Of a DNA stretch of 64,000 nt, positions 12,896 through 25,273 are shown in pieces (the stretch's first letter is position 1; each line of letters starts with the position of its first letter). The translations under genes and the position numbers were made by a program. Under the pieces are notes generated by a model, which saw only the letters and a program-made list of their open reading frames with translations, did no database searches and was not told the DNA's origin. The stretch is from Rotaria socialis (lineage: Eukaryota > Rotifera > Eurotatoria > Philodinida > Philodinidae), in assembly GCA_905331475.1 (NCBI GenBank), contig CAJNYU010003513.1, positions 1-64,000 on the forward strand. Reading direction: 5' to 3'.

Positions 12896-13328
12896 TCATA
12901 TGAACGGGTTGGTTGTCTACAATTGAAAGAAAAAAAATTATTCAATAAGTTTGATAGATATTAAATCTGCGATGGCAGGTGTAAAATGCATTTTATTTTA
13001 TTTACCGACTTTCGATGAGTATTATCATATATTGAATGACGTGAAATAGATGGCGAATTAGAATAGATAGATTCAGATGATGAACTACTGCTACTATGAC
13101 TTTGTCGACTTGATGAACAATATCGATTATTATTATTATTATTATTGGTATTTAGTTGTTGATGATTCAAACGTGGTTGATTACTATTATTATCTTCTGG
13201 AATATATTTTACTTTCATTGGAGTTGCTGATGATTTACCACGAGTTACATAAAAACGTTCAAATGCATCAAGAATTTTTTCTGCTGAACGACTTTGTTCT
13301 AGTTGTTGGCGACGTTCATCATTATCAA

Positions 13329-13359
<31 letters not shown>

Positions 13360-15591
13360 TTCTTCTTCTTCTTCTTCTTCATCATCATCATCATCAGCGT
13401 CAGCATCATCATTGTCATCGTTACCAAATAATTCATTGTTATTTGATTGATTATAATTTTGATTGGCCATATTACGTTGATTAGGATTAATAATTTGTTG
13501 TTGTTGTTGATATGGATCGCCTTGGTAAACAACATTACCAGTACCTGGTGGTAAACGTGGTCTTGGACCTAGATTTTGTTGTCCTTGTGGTGGTAGAACG
13601 CCTGGCTGATAAATGTATTGTTGTTGCTGATTGGGTAATTGTGATCGTCCTATTTGTGGTGCAGGCGGAGGTGGTGGAGGTCCACTTACATGCTGTTGAG
13701 CTGAACCACCAACAAATCCTTGACGATTATTAAGATGAGCTACAGCTGCATGTGCTAATTGTGCAGCAGTTTCTTCACGCGTAGGTTTTGCTGGTAAAGA
13801 TTTTATTTCGGTTTCAGTAGTTGTTCGATTAGTATGTAATTGTGAGCTTCAAGCGAAAAAAAAAAGTATTTTTTTTAAGTCAAGAATTTATTTCGAAATA
13901 CTTACACTTCACGTGTATCATTTGTTCGTTGATCTTGACCTATTATATTTTCTGTTGAATGCATGATTCCGGTTGAATCTTGTTCAACGTTTTGTTGTTC
14001 ATGGTGTGAACTATGATTACTACTTGTACGATTTCGATGTTTTTTCGATGGTGTATCACGAATTGCTTCGCCTGTTGCATTATTCAATTCAACAATGACT
14101 GGTGTTTGTCTTGGTGAGCCAGTAGTATCACGTTTTGATCGTCGATGAGAACGACTTTCTTCATCTTTTTCTCCTCCGGCTTCTTTTTTATTTAATTTCG
14201 CCTTATGAAGTTTTCGTTGTAGTTTTTGTAGTTCACCTTCTAATGAACGAATACGATGTAGTAAATGTTGAACTTCTCGTTCATTGGATCCACTAGCAGC
14301 ACCTTGGCTTGACCATGGTTGTAAAGCAGTATAGGGTCCAGAACCAGGATTAGAACCATAATAATTGGGTTGAATAGCTGGAGGGCCATATGATGGATAT
14401 GGATTAAACGGTGGACGAACACCACCGAATGGTTGTTGAGGATAGCCTGGTGTTGGACCAAATGGATACGATTGTTGTTGTTGATGTTGTTGTACTGGTG
14501 GTGGAGCTTGATTTTTATGATCATCTTCATGAGGAAATAATTGTTGTTTAACTTCAGGTGGTAAACGTGTTGAACGTTTTGCTTGTTTACGAGAAATATC
14601 ACCACGTCGAATCGATTCTTCATAAGCTTGTGTATAACCAGCATAGAGCGGTTGACGATGTACCTACAGATTTAAAATGATGTTTTTTTTTAATCTCTTT
14701 TCCTTATCACAATATTATATAATTAAATTAATGATTCACCTTCAATTGTGGAGGTAATTCATTATGATATTCTCCAAAGTGCGTTGGCTGTTGAGAATAT
14801 TGTTGTGGTTGATAGGGTTGTTGAAAAAGATTGTTTGGATTATTGTCAAGAGTAGTACCCTCTGGTAATTGTGCTGCATTATAATTATCGTGATGATCAC
14901 GACGATGATGTTTCTTCTTTTTTGAACTTGATTTTTGTTTTACATTTTCGACATTTGCTTGTGCTTCTTCTGATCTAGCTACTCCTCCTTGTATGACATC
15001 GTCATTGGTGCTTTCAACTGTTTGATGCTCATGGTCACTAGTTCCTTCTTGGGTCGGATGGTTGAGTGGAGCAGGTGATTGAGTGCGACTACGAACTTGT
15101 TTTTCTTCTGCTTGTTCGCGATGTTCTTCTCCGTGATCAGAATATAAAGCTTGTTCAGCAGCACCGATCGGTGATACACTTCGTCGTTTATGATGTTTTT
15201 TACCTAGGATATTCAATTAAAAAGATCACTTTTCTTTCTTTAATAAAATCATACTTTTAGATCCATGACTACTACGTTGTTCGTAATGTTGAGATGGAGC
15301 TGGTGGTGGATGCTGACTATGTTTATGACGTCGAGATGATGATGAAGGTGGTGGCCCTGGTGTATAAGGACCTGTTGGTGGTGGATAGGGTCTACCAGCT
15401 GCTGGTAATGATTGACCACGTATTGATGCTGCTTGTTGATAATCCTGTTGTATTTGTTGAAAATTCGGCACCATTTGTGGAGTAAATCCAGTAACACCAC
15501 CATACTGTGAACGATAGAGTGATCCCGGTAGTTGTTGGCCTGGAAATGGAAAGGCTATATTAGCTTGATTGAATGCGCCTGGTGGAAACAT
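12896..15591 (-). CDS. Low-complexity Pro/Gln-rich protein with acidic tract and short coiled coil
   Basis: Multi-exon gene of roughly 700 codons. I traced exons at about 15255-15591, 14740-15205, 13910-14664, 13000-13848 and a terminal one ending at 12896. The N-terminus is Pro/Gly/Gln-rich (PFPGQQLPGSLYRSQ); then basic HKRR/KKKKHHRR stretches with Ser-Pro sites; then a predicted coiled coil (REVQHLLHRIRSLEGELQK, then LQRKLHKAKL); then a run of about 30 Asp/Glu encoded by ATC/TTC trinucleotides at 13322-13389; and a Ser-rich C-terminus. No enzymatic domain is visible. Such composition suits a scaffold or nuclear condensate protein, but I do not recognise a family. ATG at 15591 is preferred over 15618, which adds only MRFCFSINT. 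The last exon is inferred from an acceptor at 12919-12920. Confidence 0.6.
13322..13389. repeat. Trinucleotide repeat encoding poly-Asp/Glu
   Basis: Consecutive (ATC)n, (TTC)n and (ATC)n tracts on the plus strand, read as poly-Asp and poly-Glu in the minus-strand gene. Likely length-variable. Confidence 0.85.
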
Positions 15592-16035
15592 TGTATTAAT
15601 AGAAAAGCAAAACCTCAAAAATTTTTAATCTAAAAAATAGACAATGTAATTTAACCTCGCTGAATCAATTAAAAGATAGTATCAGACCAAAAGAAGTTAC
15701 CAAAAACCAGATACAATAATACCTTAGGCCATAAAAATAAATAGTGTTGCATGGTTACATTTTTGTAACTCTCTTGTTTTACTTCACGCAAATTTTCTAT
15801 TTTATAAATTGAAAAAGATGCTTCTCTCTAATGAACGCATGAATATCTTTTCGCGGTATTCTATGGTTATCGCTCTATATTGATTGCAAAAGAAATACAC
15901 CTCTTTATAAATGTATCTTCTCTGATTGAAACCTTGAATACTGTCACAAAAAAATGAACATGCTAAGTTGTTTGTCTTCAACATTTGCACGTACTTATCA
16001 AATATTTTTACTTACTTGTTCGCACATATAACTCC

Positions 16036-16068
16036 CTTCTTCTTCTTCTTCTTCTTCTTCTTCTTCTT
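16036..16068. repeat. (CTT)n microsatellite
   Basis: About eleven uninterrupted cttctt units read directly in the sequence. Confidence 0.9.
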
Positions 16069-16362
16069 TTATTTTGTTGGTTAAATTTCTTACTATATTC
16101 ATAGTGTACTTTATTTTGTTACTGATCGAAAGATATATCTAAGAAAAATTTCACTACATTTAGGACGAGAAAAGACGAATAAGAAATAGAGGAAGAAAAA
16201 AAGCCTTAACCTATCATCAATTCTTCATTTTTTTTAAATAAACGGGAAATTCATTGTATGTTATACTAGATTGAAAAAGAAGACATAGATTGTCGACTAT
16301 GTGCATTCGTCGTTGTACATTTAATTATTCAAAAAAAAACTAAGGGTATTTTTTTCTTCATC

Positions 16363-16364
<2 letters not shown>

Positions 16365-16393
<29 letters not shown>
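16365..16393. repeat. (CT)n microsatellite
   Basis: About fourteen ct units read directly in the sequence. Confidence 0.9.
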
Positions 16394-16396
<3 letters not shown>

Positions 16397-17577
16397 TTCA
16401 ACTCCCTATTTATATATATATATTCGCTCTATATACTAAATGAGCAACTGAAGGATGCTAGTATACGAACGATGATATGAGAGATGGTTATCTATCATCA
16501 CCATCAATTGTTTTTACTCTTTTTCTTTAGATACATAACCTAAAATGCACCCAAAAGAAAAACTCGAAAAAGAAAAAAAATGAGCATTTTCATCAATTGC
16601 AACAGTTTTGTTTTCCTATTTGAATCTTGATGAAAATTATATCCAAAAAACAAAACACAATCTCAGATAAAAAATCATAACATATGGCTATTACCGAGAG
16701 AAGACATTTCTATATATTGAGGGTCACGCTGTATTAATGTTCAATTTGATGAATGGTTGATCGTTATACGTTGTTGTCTACACCTTATTATTTTCTCCAT
16801 ATTGATAGTTTGAGTCTCTTCGTTTTTTCTTCTCGTCGTCTTCATTTGTTGTATACCATCGAAATAGCTACGGTTGAGCGATCACATATACTTGCTCGGT
16901 GAACATTCGATAGTTGCGGTCAGGTCCTAATTCAAGTTGAAAAATTAAAAGAAGGAGGAGACAATATTAAAAGAAATGAACAACGAGCTTTCTCATCGTT
17001 TTCTTTCTTTTTTTTTGTTTCTTTCTATGTTTGATATTGATAACGAAAGCACACCTTTCACCTTTCAATGATACAAATAGGTTTCATTGTTTGTTGTTAA
17101 ATTCTTCAATTACTGATCAATAAAATGAAAAAAACTAAATAACTGAATATATATCACGTTGAAACTTGTGAAAATAAATACATTATGAATACATCAAGAT
17201 CGTGTACAATTCTAATTAAATAGTCAAGTCAATAGGTGAAAACCCATCGCTAATAGGAAAGGTCAAGATAGTATCTATAATTGCATGATGAAAAAATTTA
17301 GTAGCCGACAGACGTTATGCGTGATTGTCTTGACAAAATGAAATTGACAAGTGGAAGTAGATCGAAAGTCTTGCCGACGTTTTCTAATACAAAAATATAC
17401 CTTTATCGGTATGATATCAAAAACATTTTTCTCCTATTGTGTCGTTATTGATGTTTATCATCAAGAGTTTTTTTTAATGATTTTCAAGGAAATGATTGTT
17501 ATTATAATATAGCATACAAATTACGTTTATTAAATAATAATAAAAAAAAGAATGGAAACAGAACTATATGTATATAT

Positions 17578-20500
17578 TTATTGGTCAGTAATCATTGCGT
17601 GTAATCGAGCTGATTTATAGTCCGTACGTAATTGAACAAATGATTCAATTATATCGCGTGTTAATGATGCCTAATAGAATGGAAGAAAAAAAAGGTCATT
17701 TAGTTCTTGGATTTTTGGAAGAAAGATTTCAACATACCAAATGTCCTTCTGTTACAACTTGACGAAGATTATCAGGTACAACAACAAGTAAATTAACAAG
17801 TGCGTGTAGAATAGAAAATAATTGTTCAACAGTTGAACTACGAAATTTTTTCGAACATTTTTTATATTCACTTATATCCTGTAACATCATTAAACCGCCT
17901 AAATATAAAATTGCAAACAAAAAGAAAAATAATTAAATTAATTTTCATACAAACCTGATATGTTGTATTCAAATTTAAAAACATGATCTGTTACTAATCG
18001 ATGAAAACGAAGACCAAAATCATTTAGAATACTTGTTAAATTTTTTCCATCGGCTGTTTGTTCAAGACGCGCAATTTGATTTTCAATTGAACGTACTACT
18101 CGTCTGCATATCTATGTGAAAGATGAAATAAGATTCTTGAAAATAGATAGTCCACTAAACATACAACTGAACATTCAGTGATAAAAAGATCACTTTCTGG
18201 TTTAAAATCTGATCGTTTTTGTTCATTAAGAATATTACGAACATAACCAATTATGCATGATAAAGCCCTTCAAAATAGAAAGAGAAGAAAAAAACAAATG
18301 ATTGTCACCGAAAAAGATAAAAACTTTATTTACTTATCAACACCAATGTTAATCAATTCTTCTAATTGACCAAAAGTTTTTTCTTTTGCTTGTAAAAGTA
18401 ATGTTTGTTGTTGAGTTCCTCTGAAGAAAAACAAAAATAAATCCTGAGGTTTATCATTAAAATACATTACAATAATAATGGAGCAATTTCCATAACAAAA
18501 TAACGTTCGATTAATTGTATGCTATTATTTGTATGAAGTATAGCATGAAAAAAACGTATATCTGGTTCTTGTTTCGGTTCAGGGCCAGGTATAGCTTGTA
18601 AACTATATTGTAATTCAGTTTCAATATGTTGATTGCCTAATGTGTTAAGTAATCGTAGGAAACATTTAAGAGTGTTTTCCGACGCTTCGGATCCTTCCGA
18701 TAACTAAATGAATGGCATTCGTGTAGTTTTTATTTCGAAGAGATGATCTCTAGAATTGTTTTCTTCTACAAACCGTTGTTATCCGACTCAATGCTGTTTT
18801 ACAATCATTTAATAGAGCAGCCGCTAGATCCGGCGAAAAACGAGATTCATCCGCTTGATCAGTTGTATTTAATAAACGTTGTTGAATTAAATCAGTTATA
18901 CTAAATAAAATGAATTGTTTTTATTTTGATGACCATCAACAAGGATCTGTTCGCACGAACAATTTCGACGTGAATTACTATTATTTACCTTAATCCAGTT
19001 GGTTTAATTCTTCGTTGGCCGCCCGATGATTCGATACGTTCAAGATGCATTTGAAATTTTTCTTCCAAACAGTTAATTTCGTATCTAATATTCAGAGAAT
19101 AATAATAATAATAGAATTTTAAATGGAAAATTATTCATCAACATACTTGCTATAAGATTTCAAATAGCTTTTAAAAACATGTTGATTCAGTTTATGTAAG
19201 AATGCAGGATCGTCACTAATTTTTTGTGTTTGTAATTCGTTGGATAATTTTGTTGCTCTTTAATTTTTCATAAAGATAATTCAACACAAAATCTGCTAAT
19301 TTATGTTGACTTACTTTTTATTTAAAGTAAATAAAGTTTGAAGATATTTTTCCATTTTATCTAAATCTGAACTACGTTCATATGCATCAAGTTGATCGCG
19401 AACATAAGGCTATGGAAAACGAAATCGATCAAATTATTTTCCATATATTAATACAATCGAGAAAAAAAACACGTACCGCTAATTTTTCAGTATAAACTGT
19501 AATAATCAATCGTTCTATTACTTTTTCGGGTTGATCAAATAATTCATTAATTAATTCAGAAACTTTAGTAAATAATTGTGGAATAGAACTAAATATATCA
19601 ATATTTGGATTATCAAAATAACCCTAAACAAGAAAAAAATATTTAATTTTTATTGAAATAAACACATTTTAAATTATGATTTAGATAATATTATCCTATC
19701 TCAGTCATGCCGATAAAAGTGAGCCAGTAGCTGGTCGTTCAGGGAATAACAAAATGATAAATAAACATTATTCTAGTACATATTATCACTGAATATGATA
19801 TTCACAAGGGAAATTTGATCTAAATCAGTGGAAAACAAGCTTCTATATGTACATACTTTTAAACAGTCAGTAATAAAATTTTGAATGCAATCATTATGAC
19901 CCTAAATAATGAGAGAAAGACATGGATGACAAAAATATTATTTCTTTTTTGAGGTTAAAATTTACTTTAAATTTTGATAATAATTTAATATATTTTTTCA
20001 TCGCTTTTTTATCATTGCGAACTTGTGCACGAGAAAATTCTAATAGCAATTCTTCTTCAATAGCTGAATAACGTTCTTTGACTTTAGCTTTTGCATCGAT
20101 AAATCTTATTGAATAAAATGAAAATGTCTCTTTTGATTTATTTGACAACTGTACTTTTACTTTGGTTCATCGGGTAATTCTTGTAAAACATTATATAATT
20201 GATGAATGATATGTGCTGCTTGTTCAAGTTTTGAAGCATCTTGAAACATTAAACTAACATCATCATTTGCATCAAGAAAACGTTCGAGATATTTTGCCGT
20301 TGTTCTTGCGTCAACTAATTGTTGACGTGGATTACTTTTACTTTCAAGTTGATGACCAATTTGTATGACTTTAGTTGATATAACACTTATACGCATTTCA
20401 AGTTCTTGTTGACCGGTATATGTGGACTTGAATAATAAAAAAAAGTAAAGATTAATTTTTGTTTAAAACATCTTCCAAGTAATTTCTACTTGATATAATT

Positions 20501-20876
20501 CTTCAAGTTGTGCTACACTATCTGCCCATGTATTTCTTTCTTTTTCGCAGACTTCTTCAAGTTTTTTAATATTTTGTTCTGTTTGAACTTGATAATCCTG
20601 TATGAAAACAATCGTTATGTTAAATAAATAAAATCTCGATTTATTTATTTTATTTTTGGTTTACTTGTAAAATCGACATGGCATGACGAAATTTACTTTC
20701 TAACAGATTTGGATCAAAATTTTCATTGATAACATTTCCATCAGTGGACTTGTAAGCGATATTTTCAATTAAATTATCCACATCAAATGCTGTCTATGAT
20801 AGAAATAGAAAATTTAGATGAACGAAAAAAGAAAACCTCTTACTGAATCTAAGTTAGCTAAAACCAATTCTTCCAT
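17578..20876 (-). CDS. EXOC5: Exocyst complex component 5 (Sec10)
   Basis: Subunit of the octameric exocyst that tethers secretory vesicles to the plasma membrane. The gene is cut into many small exons by ~50-60 bp introns. Traced from the N-terminus: a start at 20876 (MEELVLANLDS), FDPNLLESKFRHAMSILQ, a coiled-coil stretch EQNIKKLEEVCEKERN, then STKVIQIGHQLESKSNPRQQ, which matches the conserved human segment around HLGDQLEGVNTPRQR. Next come AAHIIHQLYNVLQELPDEP and HNDCIQNFITDCL. The C-terminus has QLFSILHALVNLLVVVPDN and IIESFVQLRTDYKSARLHAM, which correspond to the human C-terminal residues. Overall size is close to the ~700 aa family length. The intron near 19630-19850 is unusually long. 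Metaxin lies 137 bp upstream on the same strand. Confidence 0.92.
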
Positions 20877-21013
20877 TGATATAAAAAAAAATAATAATGA
20901 TTTCTAGAAAAAACAAAAAACGAAATGAGAAGATGTCTTGCCTAAACAAAAAAAAACTGTTTCTATGTGGGTTTTTTCTCGTCTTAATAATAAAATTAAT
21001 ATCACGACACACG

Positions 21014-22635
21014 TCATTCAACTTCATTTATTTCAATACGAATAAGTCCGGATAGATATGCATAGGCACACATGGTTAATAGACCCACAGTAATCACTGC
21101 TACTTTATCTCGAAGACGATCTTCACCAGGACTTGTCGATGTCGCAGTTGTTGTTGTAGAATTAGTTGTAACAATATCTCTCGCTAAAATAAAGTTTCCG
21201 ATATTCGATTAAAACATTCTTTTTTTTTGAACTGAATGACATACGCAAATCACCAAGATATACTGTTAATATTCGATCAACAAAATCACGAAGATTTTTT
21301 CTATTTGACGCATAACGTGCAAGAGCACCATTCGATGCTGGACCATGAATTAATGGAGCCAAATAGCCAAAAACTAAGGCATCAATGCTTGTAGGACTTA
21401 AAATGAACAAAATATAATTAGCTAATTGCAAATTAGACTTGTAATCTAATCTATTTGTAAAGCTTACAATAACCAATTATAGTACAAAATAAACTTTAAT
21501 TTGATTGGTGTATTTTTCGTGTTTGTAATCCATACGTATAGGTAGTAAAGAATAATAAATACTCATACTCGTATCGTCATAAACCGTTCCCAAGGCTCAA
21601 AAAATGATCGTATCTCCTCGTACTATCTGATTAGTAAAGATACTCAATGAAAAAAAAATGCGACTTTAACTATTAAAACAATATAAATAAGAAGTTACCA
21701 AGCACCAAAAAGAAATGATTTATTTCCGAGTACATCAGTTAAATGATCCAAAACGTTTTTGCCTTTATCAAATATCTAAAATAACAGAATATGAAAATTA
21801 TATAAAAGATAAAATTTTTCATACAGATTTTCGAGTCTGTTCAAAATTATCTTCTCCATAAAGAATGCTAAATTGATTTTTAAGTTTTTCCGTTTTTTGT
21901 TTACCATAGAAGAATGCGAGTGGAAAACCACCCAATGCTTTTGCATAGATATTAATGATTGAACTTCGATATGCATCATCAAGCCAAAATGTATCAAGCT
22001 ATAAAGATTTAAATTTCCTTTTCAAAACATCAATAAAAATCGTAGAACATACCACCGCTGGTATAAATGTTGATTTAACAAGCGCAGTTAATGCAAGTAA
22101 ATCAGCATTATTGGCATGATATTCTTCATCAATATCGATATGCTAAATTTAGGAACAAAATTGATTAGGAAACATATATAAATATTTGATGGAAAAAATC
22201 TACAAACCGATTGTTTACAATGATCAACAATAGCTTCGTAACCAGCTGCTAGATGTATGCTATCATTATCACCGAGTAGCAGTGGTAAACGTTCTGTAAT
22301 ATAATTACAAAATAATAAAATCAATAGTCCATTTCAAAGATTATACCTCTATAAAACATTAATCGCCCAGAGAGTGTTTTAACAGGAACATTCAATCGAG
22401 AAAAAGCAAAATGAGCCTGTGTAAAGGAAAAACACTAATTAGATTAACAACAAATAAAGTAAGTCTATTGTTTTACTAGAACACTGAGGCATTCGGGATC
22501 GAAAGAAGGTAATACATTGTAGGCTGGCCAAATACATAAAGATGTGAAAGCTAGTTTCTAGAGAATAATTGATTTAATTAAGAAAAATGGATAAATGTAA
22601 AACTATACTGGTTCAGTTGCAGACGAAGACGACAT
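21014..22635 (-). CDS. Metaxin (mitochondrial outer-membrane import / SAM-complex partner)
   Basis: Metaxins are GST-fold proteins of the outer mitochondrial membrane that work with the SAM50 complex. I traced about nine small exons giving ~320 aa. They include WPAYNVLPSFDPECLSV (Tom37/metaxin N-domain), AHFAFSRLNVPVKTLSG, LPLLLGDNDSIHLAAGYEAI, LDTFWLDDAYR, the GST-C segment KSFLFGA then SPTSIDALVFGYLAPLIHG, and NLRDFVDRILTVYLGDL. The C-terminus has one membrane anchor (KVAVITVGLLTMCAYAYLSG) followed by a short tail, as in metaxin-1/3. The DALVFGYLAPL signature and C-tail anchor make the family secure. Metaxin-1 versus metaxin-3 is not resolved, though the C-tail anchor excludes metaxin-2. 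ATG at 22635 gives a short Ser-rich leader. Confidence 0.9.
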
Positions 22636-23482
22636 TGAATATAAAACAATTAATGATAAGAAAAAGGGTACACAATAATTCTACCGAAATCATTTTTTGA
22701 CATTCTCGCAACAATTGGTCCACACAACGAGGAAATCAGAAAATAGATTTTTACATAGATGAGTGACCTCTGTTGACCAGCCATGTGCTTTTTGTTTTCA
22801 ATTATAAATGTAAATAAAAATTGTACAAATCTGAACTAAATGAATGACTGTTTTTCATGTTTGTTTAACATTCTTATTTTGTTGATTCCATTAAAAACTG
22901 TTCGTAAAATAATCATAAACATAAAAAGAATTTCACAGATACCTAAAGTAGTTTCTTTCTTGGTGCAAGTACTTTTTTCTCTGTATACTTATCTACAAAT
23001 GTGTCCCCTTGTCTTGTAAAGATATGTTAAATGTTCTTTTATCTGAGCTGTTGGCCTTAGTCATTTATCATTCGAAGTAATTATTAGATGTACTCTGAAC
23101 TGCAAGTTAATTTATTTTTTTCTTCAAAAATTTATGTTGATTGGCTATTCGGAATGTTTTTCTGGCCGATATAATCTATCAAAAATATTTATTAGATGCA
23201 CTGTATGATCAAAGATCAACAACAGCTGATGATAACATGGAAAACGAGAATGAGTAATAATATTAAGATCACGCCATCACTGATGATTTGTTCTCTTGTG
23301 TTATCAAGAAACAAATGAGCTTATCAATAAAATTCTTAAGAAAATACTTTCAAATTTTTCAAATTCGCAAAAAACTAGGTGAGCTAACTAACTTTCTTTT
23401 AACTCATCATCAAACAATATTGCATCTATAAGCTAATTAGTCATTGTAGATCGAATGCATTAGTTCTTCACATCTTTTCAAT
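22636..23482. other. Divergent intergenic region
   Basis: Shared upstream region of metaxin (-) and the sulfatase (+). AT-rich; no additional gene or strong repeat seen. Confidence 0.45.
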
Positions 23483-25273
23483 ATGAACATTCTTTATGGA
23501 ATTTATTTTTTTGTTATAAATTTAATAAATCTTTCCAAATCAACTACTCCAAATGTTCTAATCTTTCTTGTGGATGATTTGGGATATGGAGATCTAGGAT
23601 GTTATGGAAATTCAACCATTGATTCGCCACATATTGATTCATTGGCACGTGATGGTGCTAGATATACACAAATGTATTCAGCAGCACCAATATGTACACC
23701 ATCTCGTGCTGGATTTCTCACTGGACGATATCCAATTCGTTTAGGATTAACATCGAACGACAACCGATTTCGTACATTTAATTCGCCAGGTCAATCGGGT
23801 GGTTTACCTCATGATGAGACAACCATAGCTCAAGTTGCACAAGAATTGGGCTATCGAACTGGTTTAGTTGGAAAATGGCATTTAGGCTTGGGACGTGATG
23901 GTGAACATTTGCCGACCCGACATGGTTTTCATACGTTCTTTGGCATGCCTGTCACCAATGTACAGACATGTGGAAATAAGAAAGTATATAATTTAATTGG
24001 AGGACATGGCGAAATTCTAGATCGTTCATTTTTTTCCTATTGGATTACGTTGACAGGCAAGGTAAATGATCAAGTTCTTTTTGAAAAAATTAGTTTATTT
24101 TTTTCCCCTAAGATCTGGCTAACAATAATTGTTGTTGCACTAGTGACATGGTTGTTTGGTTCTCGTAAATTAGCTTTTATTATATTAATTATATGCGCAA
24201 TTGGTTTCTTTGGTGGCATGTGGTATACACTTAGTTTTACTCTTCTTAGTCGTTCGTCATGTTTATTGTATCGCAATGAAACAATTATTGAACAACCTGT
24301 TCATCTAGAGGATTTAACTCTACGGAACACGAACGAAGCCACTCGATTTATGACGGAAACTGTTCAAATTCATAAGAAACCATTTTTTCTCTATATGGCT
24401 TATGTTAAAGTACATACTGCCCTATTTACTCTTCCGGAAAATGTTGGACGTAGTCGTCATGGCGCCTATGGTGATAATATTGAGGAACTTGATTGGAGTG
24501 TAGGAAAAATTCTTCAAACATTGAAGATTTTAAATATTGAAAATGATACTCTAATTTTCTTTTCTTCTGATAATGGACCTTTTCTTGAACGTGGCATTGA
24601 AGCTGGATTTTGTGGTCGTGCTATAGCATCTTCTGGTAAGCTCAGCGAACCATTACGAGGTGCAAAAGGACAAACATGGGAGTGTGGTATTCGTGTTCCT
24701 GGTATAGTTCGTTGGCCAGGACATGTCGTGTCTGGTCAGACCATTGAAAGTATATCTTCTTTACTCGATTTCTATCCTTCATTGTTGGAACTATGGAATG
24801 TTGAATCGATGCCAGATCGACCTATTGATGGTGTGAGTTTGTGGTCAAATTTGAAATTCATTTCTGACACAAGTCAAGTACGAAAAGAACGCAAAACCCT
24901 CTTTCATTACTGTGGCTCAACGATAGCAGCTGTACGTCAGGGCAAATATAAGGCACATTATTGGACACCAAAATGGGATGAAGGTATGCGTGCATGTCCT
25001 AGTGTTACCATCTGCCCGTGTCTTGGTACAGAACATTCACCGCCATTATTGTTTGATATTGAAGCTGATCCAGCAGAAGAATCACCATTAGATATTCAAA
25101 ACTATGCAGAAGTTTTATCTATGATGAATATTGCTATTCGAAAACATCAAGCAACACTTGTTTCAGTACCCAATCAACTAGAAACTTTAGCATTACCATG
25201 GTTATTTCCTTGCTGTAATTCACAAGGTTGGACACGTATGATTCGTTTGATAACTAATTCTTGTCAATGCTGA
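23483..25273 (+). CDS. Arylsulfatase, steryl-sulfatase-like, intronless
   Basis: Sulfate-ester hydrolase of the formylglycine-dependent sulfatase family. A single 596-codon exon. Signal peptide/hydrophobic start at residues 1-20; metal-binding Asp pair in LVDDLGYGDLGCYG (~31-32); sulfatase signature CTPSRAGFLTGR with Cys71 as the residue converted to formylglycine; GKWHLG (~125); two adjacent hydrophobic helices at ~210-250 separated by a short turn, the hairpin seen in steryl sulfatase and the ARSD/E/F/H group; metal-site SSDNGP (~370); GAKGQTWECGIRVPG (~395). C-terminal Cys-rich segment ends NSCQC. The hairpin suggests an ER or lysosomal membrane-attached enzyme acting on steroid sulfate or related substrates. 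It is intronless while every neighbour is intron-rich, so a retrocopy or acquired gene is possible. Confidence 0.92.
   Translation: MNILYGIYFFVINLINLSKSTTPNVLIFLVDDLGYGDLGCYGNSTIDSPHIDSLARDGARYTQMYSAAPICTPSRAGFLTGRYPIRLGLTSNDNRFRTFNSPGQSGGLPHDETTIAQVAQELGYRTGLVGKWHLGLGRDGEHLPTRHGFHTFFGMPVTNVQTCGNKKVYNLIGGHGEILDRSFFSYWITLTGKVNDQVLFEKISLFFSPKIWLTIIVVALVTWLFGSRKLAFIILIICAIGFFGGMWYTLSFTLLSRSSCLLYRNETIIEQPVHLEDLTLRNTNEATRFMTETVQIHKKPFFLYMAYVKVHTALFTLPENVGRSRHGAYGDNIEELDWSVGKILQTLKILNIENDTLIFFSSDNGPFLERGIEAGFCGRAIASSGKLSEPLRGAKGQTWECGIRVPGIVRWPGHVVSGQTIESISSLLDFYPSLLELWNVESMPDRPIDGVSLWSNLKFISDTSQVRKERKTLFHYCGSTIAAVRQGKYKAHYWTPKWDEGMRACPSVTICPCLGTEHSPPLLFDIEADPAEESPLDIQNYAEVLSMMNIAIRKHQATLVSVPNQLETLALPWLFPCCNSQGWTRMIRLITNSCQC

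Larger units (their letters stand above)
15592..17577. other. Intergenic gap with microsatellites (~2 kb)
   Basis: No gene seen. Contains (CTT)n at 16036-16068 and (CT)n at 16365-16393. It lies upstream of the low-complexity gene and downstream of EXOC5, so the left part is probably promoter. Confidence 0.5.

Noticed and set aside
13077..13733. Plus-strand His/Tyr/Val-rich ORFs
   Set aside because: Antisense shadows of the acidic and Gln-rich repeats of the minus-strand gene.
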